A stretch of DNA of 64,000 bases from positions 10,354,001-10,418,000 of the forward strand of contig CM055612.1 of the NCBI GenBank assembly GCA_029379385.1, given 5' to 3'. Positions 35,522-49,000 of the stretch are shown here, piece after piece. The position numbers and the translations under genes were made by a program. The stretch is from Quillaja saponaria. Taxonomy: Eukaryota > Streptophyta > Magnoliopsida > Fabales > Quillajaceae. A model generated the notes under the pieces. It worked only from the letters and a program-made list of their open reading frames with translations. It was not told where the DNA came from and made no database searches. Numbering within the stretch: the stretch's first letter is position 1; each line of letters opens with the position of its first letter.

Positions 35522-38500
35522 CTAGAAGTTCAAAACTGCAAGATAACCCCGGATGTTGACAAAACTTATTAACAAGACAACAATGGCAAAGATTATAATA
35601 GCAGATGACCAAAGCGAGTGCCGCGCTGAATAATCCCTGCAGAATGCAGAAAAGACCTTTTCGCCCATCAAAATGTTGACCTTTGACCTTGAATGTGGTC
35701 TCCCCTTCATACTATGTTGCTGTGAGATTTTATTGCTGTTAGGAGACTCCGGAGGAGATATCTTCAGGTGTTCATTCAAAGTGTTTGTATCAGCAGCAGC
35801 AGCATCATCATCAGTAGAATGCTTCTCCATTGGATCTTTGTCCTGCAAGAGGTGAATCTGATAAATCTCATGATCTATGCACACAAAAATCAATTTGATT
35901 ATTATATGTTTCAGTAACAACTTCATACATCTGCAATGATTGATTGCGATTCATATTCTTCTGATTTGCAGCTCCAGTCTGATGACATATTACTGGAGTG
36001 AAGTGGTTGCGCTTGAAGTTTACGTTGCAATCGTATTCTTCTTGGGGCATTACCCTGTGCTACAGTGTTCACGGCAGGTTGTTGATTTCGTCCCTGCCGA
36101 GTTCTTATCCTGATTCCAGTACCAGTAGCACCACTGGCAAATGTCTGGACACCATTTCTGGGTTCCTCATTACTGTTAACCAAATTGTTGGCTTGAAGCA
36201 CAACATCATGCACAACATTATCATCATCATCAGTAGAATGCTTCTCCATAGGAGATCTCTCCTGCAAAAGGTGAATCTGATAAATCTCATTATCTATGCA
36301 CAAAAAAATCAATTTGATCATTATTAATTCCAGAAACCAACTTCATACATCTGCAATGATTGGTTTCGATTCATATTCTTCTGATTTGCAGCTCCAGTCT
36401 GATGACATATTACTGGAGTGAGGTGGTTGTGCTTGAAGTTTACATTGCAGTCGTATTCTTCTTGGGGCAGTACCCTGTGCAACAGTGTTCATGGCAGGTT
36501 GTAGATTTTGTCCCTGCCGAGTTCTTATCCTGATTCCAGTACCAGTAGCACCACATGCAAATGCCTGGGCACTGTTTCTTGGTTCCTCATAACTGTTAAC
36601 CAAATCGTTGGCTTGATGCACAACAGCATCAGCAAATGAGGAAACAGCCTTCTGAGATTCAGTTTGTATTGAACCCAAATACCTATTTTGTGCATCAGCA
36701 TTATGGCCGGAGGTAAGAGGGCAGGAAAATGTAGTTTCTCCCATCAAGAAAGGAACCTTTTTCTGTGTGTACTCCTCAGGCCACAAACCTTCTCCCCACT
36801 CTGGCATACCAAAGTCTTGCAGAGACTGTTAACTCACAAGAATAATGTAAGGGTAATGTTAGAGGAATAAAATTATCTGAAAGTACATAACACAAGTAGC
36901 CATGGTAAATAATTCCTATATACAAAAGATTAGTTCGTTGTCCAATAAATTAAAGTTGTAAACAGGTACATCATAGTATTGTGGAAACTAGCAAGTCCAA
37001 TTGATAAGTCAAGAGTTGCTACTAACCAGTGAATTGGCCATTTCCAAATCAGACTCACTGCCCGATCCTGACCTCTTGAAGCTTTCACCTTCAACAGCCA
37101 AATGCTTTTGACTGCTGGATTCTTCACATGAACATTCATCTGAGTTAAGAACTGTATTTAAGAACTCTGAAATATCTGGCTCATTTGTACCATACTGAAG
37201 TTGCATGCCACTACCATCCATGCCATCATTCGCTGGTAAATACATACAAGATCCTAACTCTGCCGGGTTATACCAATAATCAGGGGAGAAAACTTTGCCA
37301 TCTGACGAGTCAGGCATTGGATATAGCAGCCTCAAGTCTTCTTCCAAAAGTTGATCCACCTGCTGTAGAAATTATGAAGTATAGGTACTTCAATTACATT
37401 TCAATGTTTACCCTAAAAAAAGACCCAAAAAAAAAAAAGAGGAATAGAGATATGAAAATGAAGAAGTTGAAACTCAGTTTCTTCTTTTTACCTCCGTAGC
37501 TGTTGCTTTTATTAATTGATCTTGTGCATCACAACCGTCACTACGAGTATCAACTGGTGTTATAATGTTGGATGTTGTTTCTTCAGAAGTGTCGTTAATG
37601 CAAAAGAGATTTCCATTATTCTTTTCATATTCTGTTCCCAGGGATGGGGACACTGCAACCACAGCTAGATCCGACTGCGTATCTTCTGGAGAAGATTTGG
37701 CGGTGTTTGCAGATGAAACAGTCCGTTCAGCCTCATCACAGTGTAAAACATTGATAATTTCATCTGGTTTCTTAAATAATCGACAAAGGACAAATGCATT
37801 CTGCAGAAATCAAAACTCAGAGGAGGAATTTGCATTATCAAAGGAGGAAAATTTAAACATGCTACAAATTTCATTCAAGCAATAAATTATGCAGTTACAT
37901 TTTCCATCTCATTACACTGAAAGTAACAACAAATAGAACAGAGACAAACAGGAGAAGAAAATCTAACCTGTCCAGGATTGGTTCCATCAAGCTCCTTCAA
38001 CGTAGGACGGTACTCATGCATAACCCAGCAGGTTCTCTGCCCTTTTGGGGCGCGCCCTGTATAGAAGACCAGAGTCTTCTTCATTCCAATCAAGCTCGAC
38101 CCAATCTTGATTTTGCGATCTTTACCAGTAGCCTTCCAGTACCCTTGATCTGTTGCCCGGTTCACTCGATGCCCATTTGGATACTTCCTGTCCTGCGGAC
38201 AGAAGAAGAACCATTCTGGATCCTTGGTTTTTATCACTGACAAATCTGCACATCCCCAACCGAACAAGAGAAAATGAGCCCTAAATTGAGCAAAATAAAT
38301 CAAAAGGCACCTCAAACACAAACAAACATGGGTAGTGTAGTAGTTCCACTTCAACAAAAAAAATAAAAATTGTCACATAAGATCAGTGATCATAGATGAA
38401 GGAAGTTGGGTATTGTAATTGCAAACAAAAAATCCAACATGTTTAATTCATTAATCCAAGAGAACAATTTCAAAAAAAATATATCTTGATCTCTGAGCAA

Positions 38501-38815
38501 TAGATGTACAAATTGAAACAATACGACTGCTACAGTTTCAACTTTCCCAATTTTACTGACAACTCATCAACAACAAAACACAAAATTCAAGATAATAATC
38601 AATAATTCTCCTAAAAAAACGAAAATTGAAGAACTTAAAGAGAAAATACCAGGTAAATCCCAAGGTTCACATTTACAAACATCAATTTCACGAATAACCC
38701 TGACTTCACCATCATTGCCGTTTATCTTCAATCGCAAATAATAATCGATTAGCTCCTGGTCCGTCGGCCTAAATCTGAACCCTAAAGGAAGAGAATTCAA
38801 AGAAACCACAGCCAT
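35522..38815 (-). CDS. Membrane-tethered NAC transcription factor (NTL type)
   Basis: Seven exons on the minus strand: 38815-38650, 38245-37968, 37800-37492, 37359-37027, 36825-36349, 36261-35929 and 35842-35522. All junctions are GT-AG and the frame stays open for about 738 codons. Residues 5-148 are the NAC DNA-binding domain ([39 protein letters not shown]). The middle is acidic and serine-rich, as in activation regions. Near the end is one hydrophobic segment ([19 protein letters not shown], about residues 709-729), so the protein is expected to sit in ER or plasma membrane until released to the nucleus, as shown for Arabidopsis NTL proteins. The start ATG at 38815 is the first in frame; the codons upstream have no ATG. 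Oddly, about 90 residues of exon 5 are repeated in exon 6, making the protein longer than typical NTLs. Confidence 0.93.
35842..36825 (-). repeat. 420-bp intragenic tandem duplication in the NAC gene
   Basis: Exon 5 (3' part), intron 5 and the start of exon 6 match exon 6 (3' part), intron 6 and the start of exon 7 with a constant shift of 420 bp (for example CTGCAATGAT at 35931 and 36351). Both units encode [10 protein letters not shown] and [15 protein letters not shown], and both are followed by a donor whose first bases are GTATGA. The splice phase is preserved, so all three exons can be joined. Confidence 0.95.
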
Positions 38816-39355
38816 CTCATCCAAACAAGCACGTTCAGACACCCACAGATTTTTTTAGAAGAGAAAAAGAAAGAGAGAAAAGAAAGTATTTCGATAACCC
38901 TTAAACTATGAAAAAGAAATACTTTGAACCAGAATTACAATCAAAGATTCTAAGGGTTTATGGTGTGATGGTCAATAGCTTTTTTACTCACGTTTCCTTC
39001 AGCAAAGGAAAGAGCACAGAAAGTGAAAGTGAAAATGAAACAGAGAAGAGAGAGAGCCAGAGTTTGGTCTACACACAGTACATACTCAATGATTGATTCA
39101 CTTCACTTACATTAATATCATTTTTTATTTGAGAAACCGCGTCAATTCCCTCGTATTGTTATATACTGCGTACGATATGTTAACCTTGTTTGACTCGTTA
39201 ATTTCGATAATACCACCCCATTGTTAAAGACTTGTTGCGTTTACGTCAACGTACGGAAGAGGGGTTGAAACAAGGGTAAAAAGGTAAACTACGTTAGAGC
39301 CTTTGAAAGAGGAAAATAAAACTCGGAATGAGGTGGCTGGCGAATAATATTTTCA

Positions 39356-39361
39356 CACGTG
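39356..39361. promoter_or_regulatory. G-box (CACGTG) upstream of the NAC gene
   Basis: ACACGTGGC, an ABRE-type G-box, lies about 540 bp upstream of the NAC start codon. A TTACGTCA motif (TGACG type) is at about 39242. Both are common in stress-responsive promoters. Purine-rich sequence at 39010-39060 probably belongs to the leader region. Function is inferred. Confidence 0.4.
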
Positions 39362-39599
39362 GCGTACGGTGCCAGTTGTGTGAACTTTGAAAGCGCTTAG
39401 ACACTTACGGAGTTGTGGATGTTGTCTATTTCTATTCCCTTTCCTTTCTTCCATTTTATATTTTTTTTGTTGCGAAAATACACTTTTGGTCCTATCATTT
39501 ATATTAAATTCTATTTTTATTTTATATATTTTAAAAAGTTACAGTCAGGTCCCTTCAATTTTAAAATCGAATCCTTGAAAAAGGCAAAACAAAGTTTGA

Positions 39600-40262
39600 A
39601 TTTGTCAACGTGAGGAATCTACTATGCAGGATAAATCTAAAATGAAGTGGTTGCAAGTTGATAGAAATACTTCATTCTTTCATGCAATCACAAAATATCA
39701 TACTCAGATGTATTTTTTAAAATATTAAAATTGTCTCCGATTGGTGTATTGATGAACAAAAAGTCAAGGAGGCATCAATACATCAGTTTAGTACCATCCT
39801 TTCTTCTAATAGGAGGCATGCCACAACTGATGTTTTTCCATGTAGTCCATCCATCCCTTATTAATGCTAATTAAAATACTCTTTTATCAGTTTTTTGGCT
39901 TCATATGATGGGGTTTCCCAAGGAATTAACATTTTGGATCCAAACAGTGCTCCCAATTAGGCCATTTTTTTAAGGCAGCTTGGGAATTAATGAAAGCATA
40001 TGTGATCGATGTGAACAATGATTTTTTTTCAAGGGTATGGAGCTTCCTAAAAGTTACACCTCCACATCTATTGTTTTGATTCCAAAATCAGAATACGCCC
40101 GAATTAGTGGCTGATTTACGTTTGATTAGTCTTTGTATTTCAATGTATACAAAATTTCAAGGATAATTAGGATAGATTGACAACACTACTCCTTTATATT
40201 ATTTATTATTGTGAGCAATCTGGTTTAATCAAAGGATACATGAAAATATTACTTTGGCACTA
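39600..40262 (+). pseudogene. L1-type LINE reverse-transcriptase relic
   Basis: Broken frames on the plus strand contain KWLQVDRNTSFFHAI (the link before the reverse transcriptase), then PELVADLRLISLC (RT motif PELVSDLRPISLC) and QSGFIKGY (motif QSGFIKGR). Many stops and frame changes interrupt it. This order and spacing is that of plant L1 elements; only about 650 bp remain. Confidence 0.75.
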
Positions 40263-40685
40263 GTGGCGGATCCAAAAGTTCTTTTAACAAAATCAAGTCA
40301 TATATATATTTTTTTATTTATAAATTCTCAACTAAGATTCATAATGTTTTTATTTCTCATTACAAACATAAACATACAAAAAGAAACATTTTGAAGTTTT
40401 TTTTTTTTTTTTTCTTTCTAAATTTTTACAATTGTTGCCTACCTGGTCTAATAATATGATAACGCTGAATGATTCTCATTATCTATACTACTAAAAATGT
40501 TTTTTTCAATATAAGTAACTAATATTGTCAAGATCGAGATCTTAAACAGAATCGTTGAAGGGGTCAAGATCTAATCGGTAGGATCAGAAGATCTTACCCA
40601 TTTTGTAAAATAATTGTTAGAATAGATATCTATGTAGATAATTTATCTATACTTATATACTATTCTAAAAGCCAGAACACTCTTA

Positions 40686-41400
40686 GAGCTAGTTTAGTAT
40701 GTAGGAATGACTATTTTATCCCATGCATGATTCCATAGAATGAACATTCTTTCATTTGGTATGTCTTTAGTCTCAGAATACTTTTTCCATTCTAGTCATT
40801 TTACTCCACAGAAGTAGGAATCCTCAAACACATTTAGGGAGATGGGGATTGCTCATTCCTACTTCTATGGAATAAGTTTAGTTCAGTTAAATAAATAAAA
40901 AATTCATTTTATCACATAAAATAAATAACTAAATAAAAATTAAAAAGTTGAATATTAATAAAATAATAATATTATAAATATATAAATTAAATAATAAATA
41001 TATTTAATTTAGTTAAATGACAAAAATACCTTTCATATCACGTAAAATAATATAAAAAAATAAAAATTTGAATATAAAAATAATAAAAAATTCAATTACT
41101 TTAATCAAATGACAAAAATACCCTTCATATTATAGTAAATAATATAATTATAATTAATTAATTATTAAATAAATAAATTAGTAACTAATTTTAAACTAAA
41201 AGATTAATATTAATAAATAATAAACTAAATATAGGTAATAATAATTATTATTATTAATAAATATATATTCCATAAATTGTGTTATCTTTTTATTATTATA
41301 TCTATTAAGGGATATTTTTGTCATTTTAACATATTTTATATTATTTCATGTCTAAAAATTGTATAGAAAACAAATAGATGAAATGAAATGATTATGACTT
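40686..41400. mobile_element. Harbinger-like MITE copy, right end missing
   Basis: It begins GAGCTAGTTTAGTATGTAGG after TTA and runs parallel to the element at 59484-60294 for about 700 bp (shared: GGAATGACTATTTT, ATGCATGATT, AGGAATCCTCAAAC). The copy stops before the right terminus, so only one end is preserved. Confidence 0.7.
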
Positions 41401-42074
41401 ATATTAAAAAAAAAAAAAGATCTGTGGTGTCATCTGGCTTTAATTATCGTTTTTTACGATAAAGTTTCCTACAGTACCCTATATTTATAATTTTTTGTTT
41501 TCTTAAATCACGTGATATTTTTGTCAATTTAGAATATTTGAAAAAAAAAAATCAATTCCAACTACTTAATTCTTATTTATTCTTTAATTTTTATCTGAAA
41601 ATAAATAAAGACCCACATCTATCCATAACAAATTAAAAATTATTAAAATTAACTAATTAGAAATCTATTCATTCATAATTGAATTTTCAAATTGTTACTT
41701 TTTTATTAAAACAACTAGTATATAATTACCTAAATCCATTTATTCATAATAATTTCTTCAAACAGTTATTTTTGATTAAAAAACTAATATATAATTACTT
41801 GAAAAAAAATATATAAAAAAAGCCTCTGAACACACATATAACCTCGTGTGATGAGACAAGTTATAAAAATGTGTAATTAGTCTTAAACAAGCACAATTTG
41901 TATAAAGCTCCAACTATATATATATATATATTTCTTCTTCTTCTTTTTCTTAAGAAAAGTATTCACCAATTTCATCAATAATATAAAAGAACTACTCAAT
42001 AAGAGAGTACAAGTACAAACATGAAACATCCAAAACGAACATCAAATTATAACATTGAATTCACTCATTAATTT
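41401..42074. other. Intergenic, no gene recognised
   Basis: Strongly AT-rich sequence with poly-A runs and a short TTC tract at about 41934. Nothing coding was seen. Confidence 0.4.
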
Positions 42075-44660
42075 CATAATCATCTAATCCAAACATAAGT
42101 TCATAAACAAAAAGATCCATCCAAAGATTCTTAATACCACAAATTTAAAATCCAATTCGCATAATTTAGTCAAAACCAAAAGTAGTCTCTTCACCATAAA
42201 CATCACAATTATCTTTATTATCATCACCACCGCTATCCCTATCATCATCTCCATTGTCAATGCCATCATCACCATTGTCATTGTCATCATTACCATCTTC
42301 ATTGTCAATGAAATTTCCTCTTTAATCACTACCAACACATATGACTTTATCAACTTCATTATCACCACCTACAACACCAACACCTCTATGCCATAATTTG
42401 TAAATCTATGGTTTCCTTCCACCACTTACACTTCATCTTCATCTAATGGAGCATCTACATTAGTCACATCATCATTGGCATTAGAATGACCATCAAGAAC
42501 ACATAATAATTCGTTTGATGAATAATTTATAAGATCTTCTTTCAGAGTTATCCATTCATCATTTGAGAAGAGATCATCCAATTTCAAGCTCGGGCCTAAA
42601 TATTTTTTGGTTTTCCTTTCACTCAACTTGCAATTGTACATGACAAACACTAAATCATTCCAAACGGTTCCTTTTTTTTTGTATGCACCTAAAAAAGTAG
42701 TGAATCATTTATAAGAGATTAAAACTAGAAACAAATTATAAAAATAAAATGATATATACTATCAATCTATATTTACCATCTCAGATGCGCTCCAATTACG
42801 TTTGTATCCAAAATAGTTAGCAAGTCGGGTTTAAGATCGAATGGCAAACCTTTGTAACTGAGGGCATTGGTTTCCATAAAAATCTCACCATTCAACTAGA
42901 GATTTTTTTTTATCACCCATTGCCCTTGTAGCTGAGATGCCAAATAGTCAATTATATTTATTTCATTTGAATCTCGAACCAATCTTTTCAAGCAATCATA
43001 AAGTCTGCATTTCACTTCATAATTAGCTTGGAAGTTAAGATTATAATGATATTGTGGATTTAAGTAGTAAGCTACAACATGCAAATGTCTGTAATGAAGT
43101 TGCATCTCCTATCTCTCATCAATAATGTTCCAAATAAGTTCAAAATTTAAAATTTAAAATTAATTGACATCAAAAGTAATATGAATATATATAAAGTTAC
43201 TAGTTTAAAGAAGCAAAAACTAGCCTTTTTTTAACATTACCAAAATTTAATTGTAATTTTTTTTTTTTTGGTCCATTTCTTCATAAAAAAAAATCATAAC
43301 TGGTTTTCTTTCTGAATCCACTAACCTGAACACTTTAATAAGAGGATTAGCAACCTTAAGACATTCAACAACTTTCTTCCAAAAGTCATTGTTCAAAATA
43401 GTTCTTGTAGCTTTTCTTCCCTTTTTTTGGTTGAAGAAATGTTTGCTTTCCACATTTGAAAAGAAAATATTCTCATCAATGCTGCTTTTAATTCAAAAAG
43501 ACTTTCCAAAGTCAAGTTTAAAGTAGTAAATCGGGTTGCAGTAAGTCTAATTAAATCTATCCTTTTGGTAAAACTGTTCAACATAGCAATGGACATGTTT
43601 CTACCATCGATTTATGTGGTGATCCATTTTCCTTTTTCATTAGTCACAAAATGAATCTTCAATTTTTATTTTTTTGCAAAATTTTCCAATATCTAATCAA
43701 TGTGGTGTGTGGCATATGGTGTCCAATATAAGCTTTTTCTTTTTTCTATCAAAATTGCTTCTAATGTTTTGTAGTTTGATGTATTATCAGTAATCACTTG
43801 CACCATATTCTTCTCTCCAATCTTCTCAACAACATTATCTAACATCTTCAAAATTTTGACAACAGTTTTAGAGAAGTTAGATATGTCCACTGATGATGAA
43901 ACCTTAAACTTTTGAAGTCTTATTTCTATAGTATACCAATTCGTTAACAAACTACCGAGCCATTTTTATTAACAGAATGAAAAGTCTATTTCGGACTATT
44001 GACCAATAAATTGTTTATAGAAAGTTTTTTCCTATTTGTCCAACAATCAGACATTATAGAACATTATGTTTTTCCAATTCTAGTTTGTAGTTCTCGAGAA
44101 GACCTATGGTTCTAATTACTTCTGTCATCAAGAATTTTTTCTTAATTCAAGATAACAAAAACATTTGAGCCCATAACCATACCTCCAACAAATTTATAAC
44201 ACTTGTATAGAAAAATTTAGCTATCTTCAAACATACTTCTTCATGCAAATTATTTTTGGCCCATCGATTCATTTTTGTTTGTGATTTTTGTTGTTTCCAG
44301 CCACACTAGAATTTTGCACAAAGTATTCCATAATCTATTTCCTTTTCCATTTCCCTTTATTTGCTCACACAATTAGTACCTTTTTTATATCACCTTTAGT
44401 GTATTCTAAAATCCTCTTTTTCTTTACTTTTTCCCCCTTAATTATCCAAGACATTTCTCATTTTATTTTTAACATCATCTAGAACACTTACATAAGCCAT
44501 TGTATCTTCTCTAGTGATTGCAAGACGGTGATTGAACTAAAAAATTCCACACGTTTTAATCTTTGAACAATATTTGCATTTTACTTTTTTCTTGATTCCT
44601 TTAATTGGGATACCATGTTCCCAACCCACATCAGTTCTACTTCCCTGAATTTTTTTTTTC
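42075..44660 (-). pseudogene. hAT transposase (BED finger plus DUF659 type), inactivated
   Basis: Read on the minus strand from 44640: a BED-type zinc finger (WEHGIPIKGIKKKVKCKYCS), then the DUF659 domain (VVEKIGEKNMVQVITDNTSN, LYWTPYATHHID, around 43870-43690), the region LRLTATRFTTLNLTLESL, LVDSERKPVM and AYYLNPQYHYN, and at the end an acidic tail rich in Asp/Asn/Gly (42170-42300). This is the full domain order of plant DUF659-type hAT transposases. The frame is broken many times (for example the BED finger is followed by a stop), so it is dead. Terminal inverted repeats were not located. Confidence 0.82.
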
Positions 44661-45545
44661 TACTATTAGACCTTTATGAACCAGACAGAGACATTTTCTT
44701 TTAATCAATGAGTCATCAACAAATCAAATGCACCATCCTCAAATTAACAACCAAGTAATAACTAATTTTCACCCAACAAATCAAAATAAATAAAAATAAA
44801 AAATAATATTTGAAACTTTAATTTGTCATTACACTTGTCAAACATAAACAAAAATATTATTGGAAACTTTAATTTGTTTACATAATTACATCCCTAATTA
44901 GTCAACAACGGAAATAATTTTTATTATAAAAAAATACCTTTGTAGAATGAAAAGTCAAGTTGCAGATTTTTTGATTCATAGTTCCAGTCTTCTAGATCTT
45001 CACTTGCTTTGCAATGGTGAGTCCAAAGTCAAAACGCTTTACAAATGCAAGTTTTGAACCCAAAAATCTTGTCGTGCAGATCAACAAAAGATTGCTTGTT
45101 TCATTGGCATCTTTATTATGATAGTCTTTCCTTGGATTAAGAGACTTAATATTCCGCTTGTATCCTGTTGTTTCCAAATAATCCAAAATGTGAAACTTAG
45201 ATCATGTATTCTTGTATGGAGAGGTAACTAACAAAGTATGAGAATTTTTTGGACGTTAAGCTAGGTACTTCTTTTTGAACTCATCAAGAACTAGTTTGGT
45301 AAATCAAGTGAGTCTTCACAAATAAAATTTTATTTGGATGGTGGCTTATTGTATAGTTTTATGAGAACTTTGGTTAAGTTGAAACTCATATTTATTTGAA
45401 GGTTCTCCTTTACCACACAAGGGGTGATTCGAAAGTCAATGTTGAAATGCATCTTAAATGGGATATTTTAATTATGCTTAAGTTGGGGTATATTGAAAGG
45501 TATATAGTTGTTTGCAAAACTAATCTCTTTGAATTCATTCAAAAA

Positions 45546-45685
45546 TTATGAATTTATTTCAGCAGTTATGAATTTATTTTACTAATTATAAATTCATTTC
45601 AGTAATTATGAATTTAATTCAGTGGTTATGAATTCATTTCAAAAATTATGATTTCATCTCATTAGCTATGAATTCATATGCACTT
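45546..45685. repeat. Minisatellite: seven 20-bp units with a palindromic core
   Basis: The words TTATGAATTTATTTC, TTATAAATTCATTTC, TTATGAATTCATTTC and variants start at 45546, 45566, 45586, 45606, 45626, 45646 and 45666, an exact 20-bp period. The consensus core ATGAATTCAT is a 10-bp palindrome. It lies about 390 bp upstream of the Copia gag relic, possibly within its LTR. Confidence 0.9.
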
Positions 45686-46074
45686 AAAAGATAATAATGT
45701 CTAAAACCGTTATTATTCTCAAAATGATTACAAAATTAAATGTGTAACTGAAGATTTTTTGAATAAATATGGGAAGTCTTTATATTTTCTATATATACAA
45801 TCTTCTTTTCTTCACTTTATATATTAACCTTCACACAAAAGTTTATGAGATTTTTTCTATGCATTGATTTCACAAGAAAATTATTTTTTCTTAGACTTGA
45901 CATATATCCTGGAGGTGTATTGCCTATAATCTTTAGTTAATCTTTATAGCAGGGGCAATAGAAACCTTAAGAATAGGGACAACCCAGTGTTATACCTTAT
46001 CTAATTTTTTGAGCTCATTATATTTTGTAGCTACCAAAAATAATAATATTAAGATTTTTATAGTCGTGATGGAT

Positions 46075-49000
46075 TCAGAATCATTCAAAATCATGAACCA
46101 TGACTTTGTCAAGTTGAATCATTTTGATGGAACAATTTCATCCGTTGGCAAGACAAGATGAAATTATTGCTAACAATGCTGAAACTTGAGTACGTGGGAT
46201 CATAATCTCCAACAAATTCCAGTGTATCCAAAACTTGCTGAAGGCCAACAACCAGATCTTGCTGTGATTGAATCACTAAAGAAGGAAAGGAGGAAAATGG
46301 CTTAGTTTGAGGAACTTGCTCATGGACATATCCTCAACATGTTCTTAGACCGTTTGTATGATTTCTACATAAACGTCCAATCACCTTAGAAGCTATAGGA
46401 AGCTTTGGAGTTGAAGTACATAGTTGAGGAGGAAGATACAAACAAGTATTTAATTTCTAAATATTTAGATTTTAAAATGAGAGCAAGTGCATGAGCTTCA
46501 GGTTATTGTCAATAAACTGAGGGTCCTTAAAATTTTGTTGCCTAGAACCTTTCAAGTTGGAGCTATAATTGCAAGATTACCTTTAACTTGAAAAGATTTT
46601 TCCAAAAAGTTAACTCACAAATCTGAGGACCTTTTGTTGGATCAAATTTAGAACATCTACATATTGAGGAGGATGCCCGAAAATGTGATTGTAAGAATTT
46701 GACTCAAGGTCAATCTAGGATTAACTATGTAGAGACAGCATCGTTGGAAGGGAAATGACTTGGTGTTAAAAAAACACTGAAAAATTTAAGAAATCTAGAT
46801 AGAAATCTAAGCCTAATCCTAATAAATAAAGGAAAGTGCTATGTTTATGGAGAAACAAGACAATATGCTAGAGAATGCTAAAATCGCAATAGTGGTTCGA
46901 GCTCAGCTAACATGGTTGAGGAGAATATTGTTGCAATGGTCTCAAATCTTAGTCTAGATGTGACTATTTATTTTAGATATTCATATGACAAGTAAGCCTT
47001 GGTGGTTAAACTTCAGAGCTACTATCCATATTTGTAACAACTATGTTATATTCAAAACATTTGAATAGGTTGTAGGGCAGGAAGTTCAAATGGGAGACAA
47101 TTCATGTTCTAGTGTTAGAGGCAAAGGAACTATGGATACCAAACCAATTTTACCTCAAAGAAGAAACTAACATTGCTGAATGTTTTGTTTGTGCCAAAAA
47201 TTAAGAAAAACTTAATTTATGAAGATCTTTTTGATAAGAAAGGGTTTAAAATTTATGTTGAATTCGAGATAGTTATTCTTACCAATAATGATGTCTTTAT
47301 TGGAAAGGGAAATGCTTGTAATGGAATGTACAAAATATCAATCAGTAATATTAATTTTGTTTCTGCTTATATAAGTTGTTTATTTTTTTTTAATGGCATA
47401 GTCGATTAGGACATGTTAATGCAAAGAATTTGAAAAAATATGCATGCAATGGAATTAATAGAAATATATAATGATGCACTTGAAAAATGTGAAGTATATG
47501 TTAAATCAAAAATTATGAGAAAACCATTTCCAAGTGTACAAAGAGAATTTCAATTGTTAGATATAATACATACCAGTATTTGTGAATTGAATAGAATGTT
47601 GACAAAGGATAGAAATGATATTTATTATATTCATAGATGATGCTAGCAGATTTTGTTTTGTGTATTTGTTGAGAACAAAAGATGAAGCACTTAGCTCATT
47701 TAAAAAAATATATAAAATAGAAGTAGAAAATTAACTTAAGTAGAAGATGAAATTCTACGTTCTAATAGAGGCATGAAATGTTGTTTAAATGAGTTTGATG
47801 CATTTTGTGAGAAAAATGGACATCATTCATCAAACAAGTGTTGCATATATACCACAACAAAAATGGTGTAGCTAAAATAATCATACATTTTATGATACAA
47901 TTAATTATATGTTAAACCATGCGAATTTTCCAAATAATTTGTGGGACACTTTTATTTGCTTGTCATATTTTAAATAGGATTCCTAGTACAATTGTGAAAA
48001 CTAGTATTTGTGAAATATGGAAAGACAAAAAACCTAACATAAATTATTTAAAGTGTGAGTGGTGTTGCTTATTTTTGAGTTCTTGATCTTAAGAGGACTA
48101 AGTTAGAGGCTAGAGCTATTAGAAATGTATCTATTGGGTATGCTGGTAATAAGCAAAGCCTATAAGCTTCTTGATTTGGAATCTAATGTAATAACTAAGT
48201 CAAGAGATGTGAAATTTTTTGAAAATAAATTTTCGAATGATGTTGGAAATAATACTACACTTACACTTGATGAGTTTAGAGGTCCTATAAGGTCCATTGT
48301 TGAGGTTGAGGAACCTAGTGTTGGGGAACAACCAAGCAGGACCCAAAAGGAGTACTAAAGCTAGAAAAGAGAATAATTTGGATAATGACTTTATTTCTTC
48401 TTAGTCCTTATTATTTTTGGTTAGGGGACCAAAATAATAAAGAGATAAATGAGATACCCTATGTATATAATCTTGAAACTGATCCTAAATCATTTAAGGA
48501 AGCTATGACTTCTATAGATGCTATTTTTTGGAAAAAAAACTGTAAGTGAAATGGATTCAATCTCAGAAAATAATACTTGGGCATTAACATATTTACCTAG
48601 TGGTTCTAAACCCATATGATATAAATGGGTATTTAGAAGAAAATATAAAACTTAATGGTATTATTTCTTCTTTTAAAGCAAGATTAGTAGCTAAAGGATT
48701 TTCACAAGTAAAGAGTATTAACTATTTTGACATTTATGTACCGGTAGCACGAGTCACTTCTATCAAAATTCCTTTTGCCTTGGCTTCTCTTTATGATTTT
48801 TTTGTTCATCAGATGGATGTTAAGACAAACTTTTTGAATGAAGAAATATATATGGAACAACCCGAAGGATTTGTTGCTCTAGGAAATGAGGCTAAAGGGT
48901 GCAAACTAGTTAAATCTCTCTATGGTCTATAACAAGCACCAAAATAGGGGCACGAGAGATTTGGCACTGCTATTTTAAACTTTGGGTTTAAATATAATAG

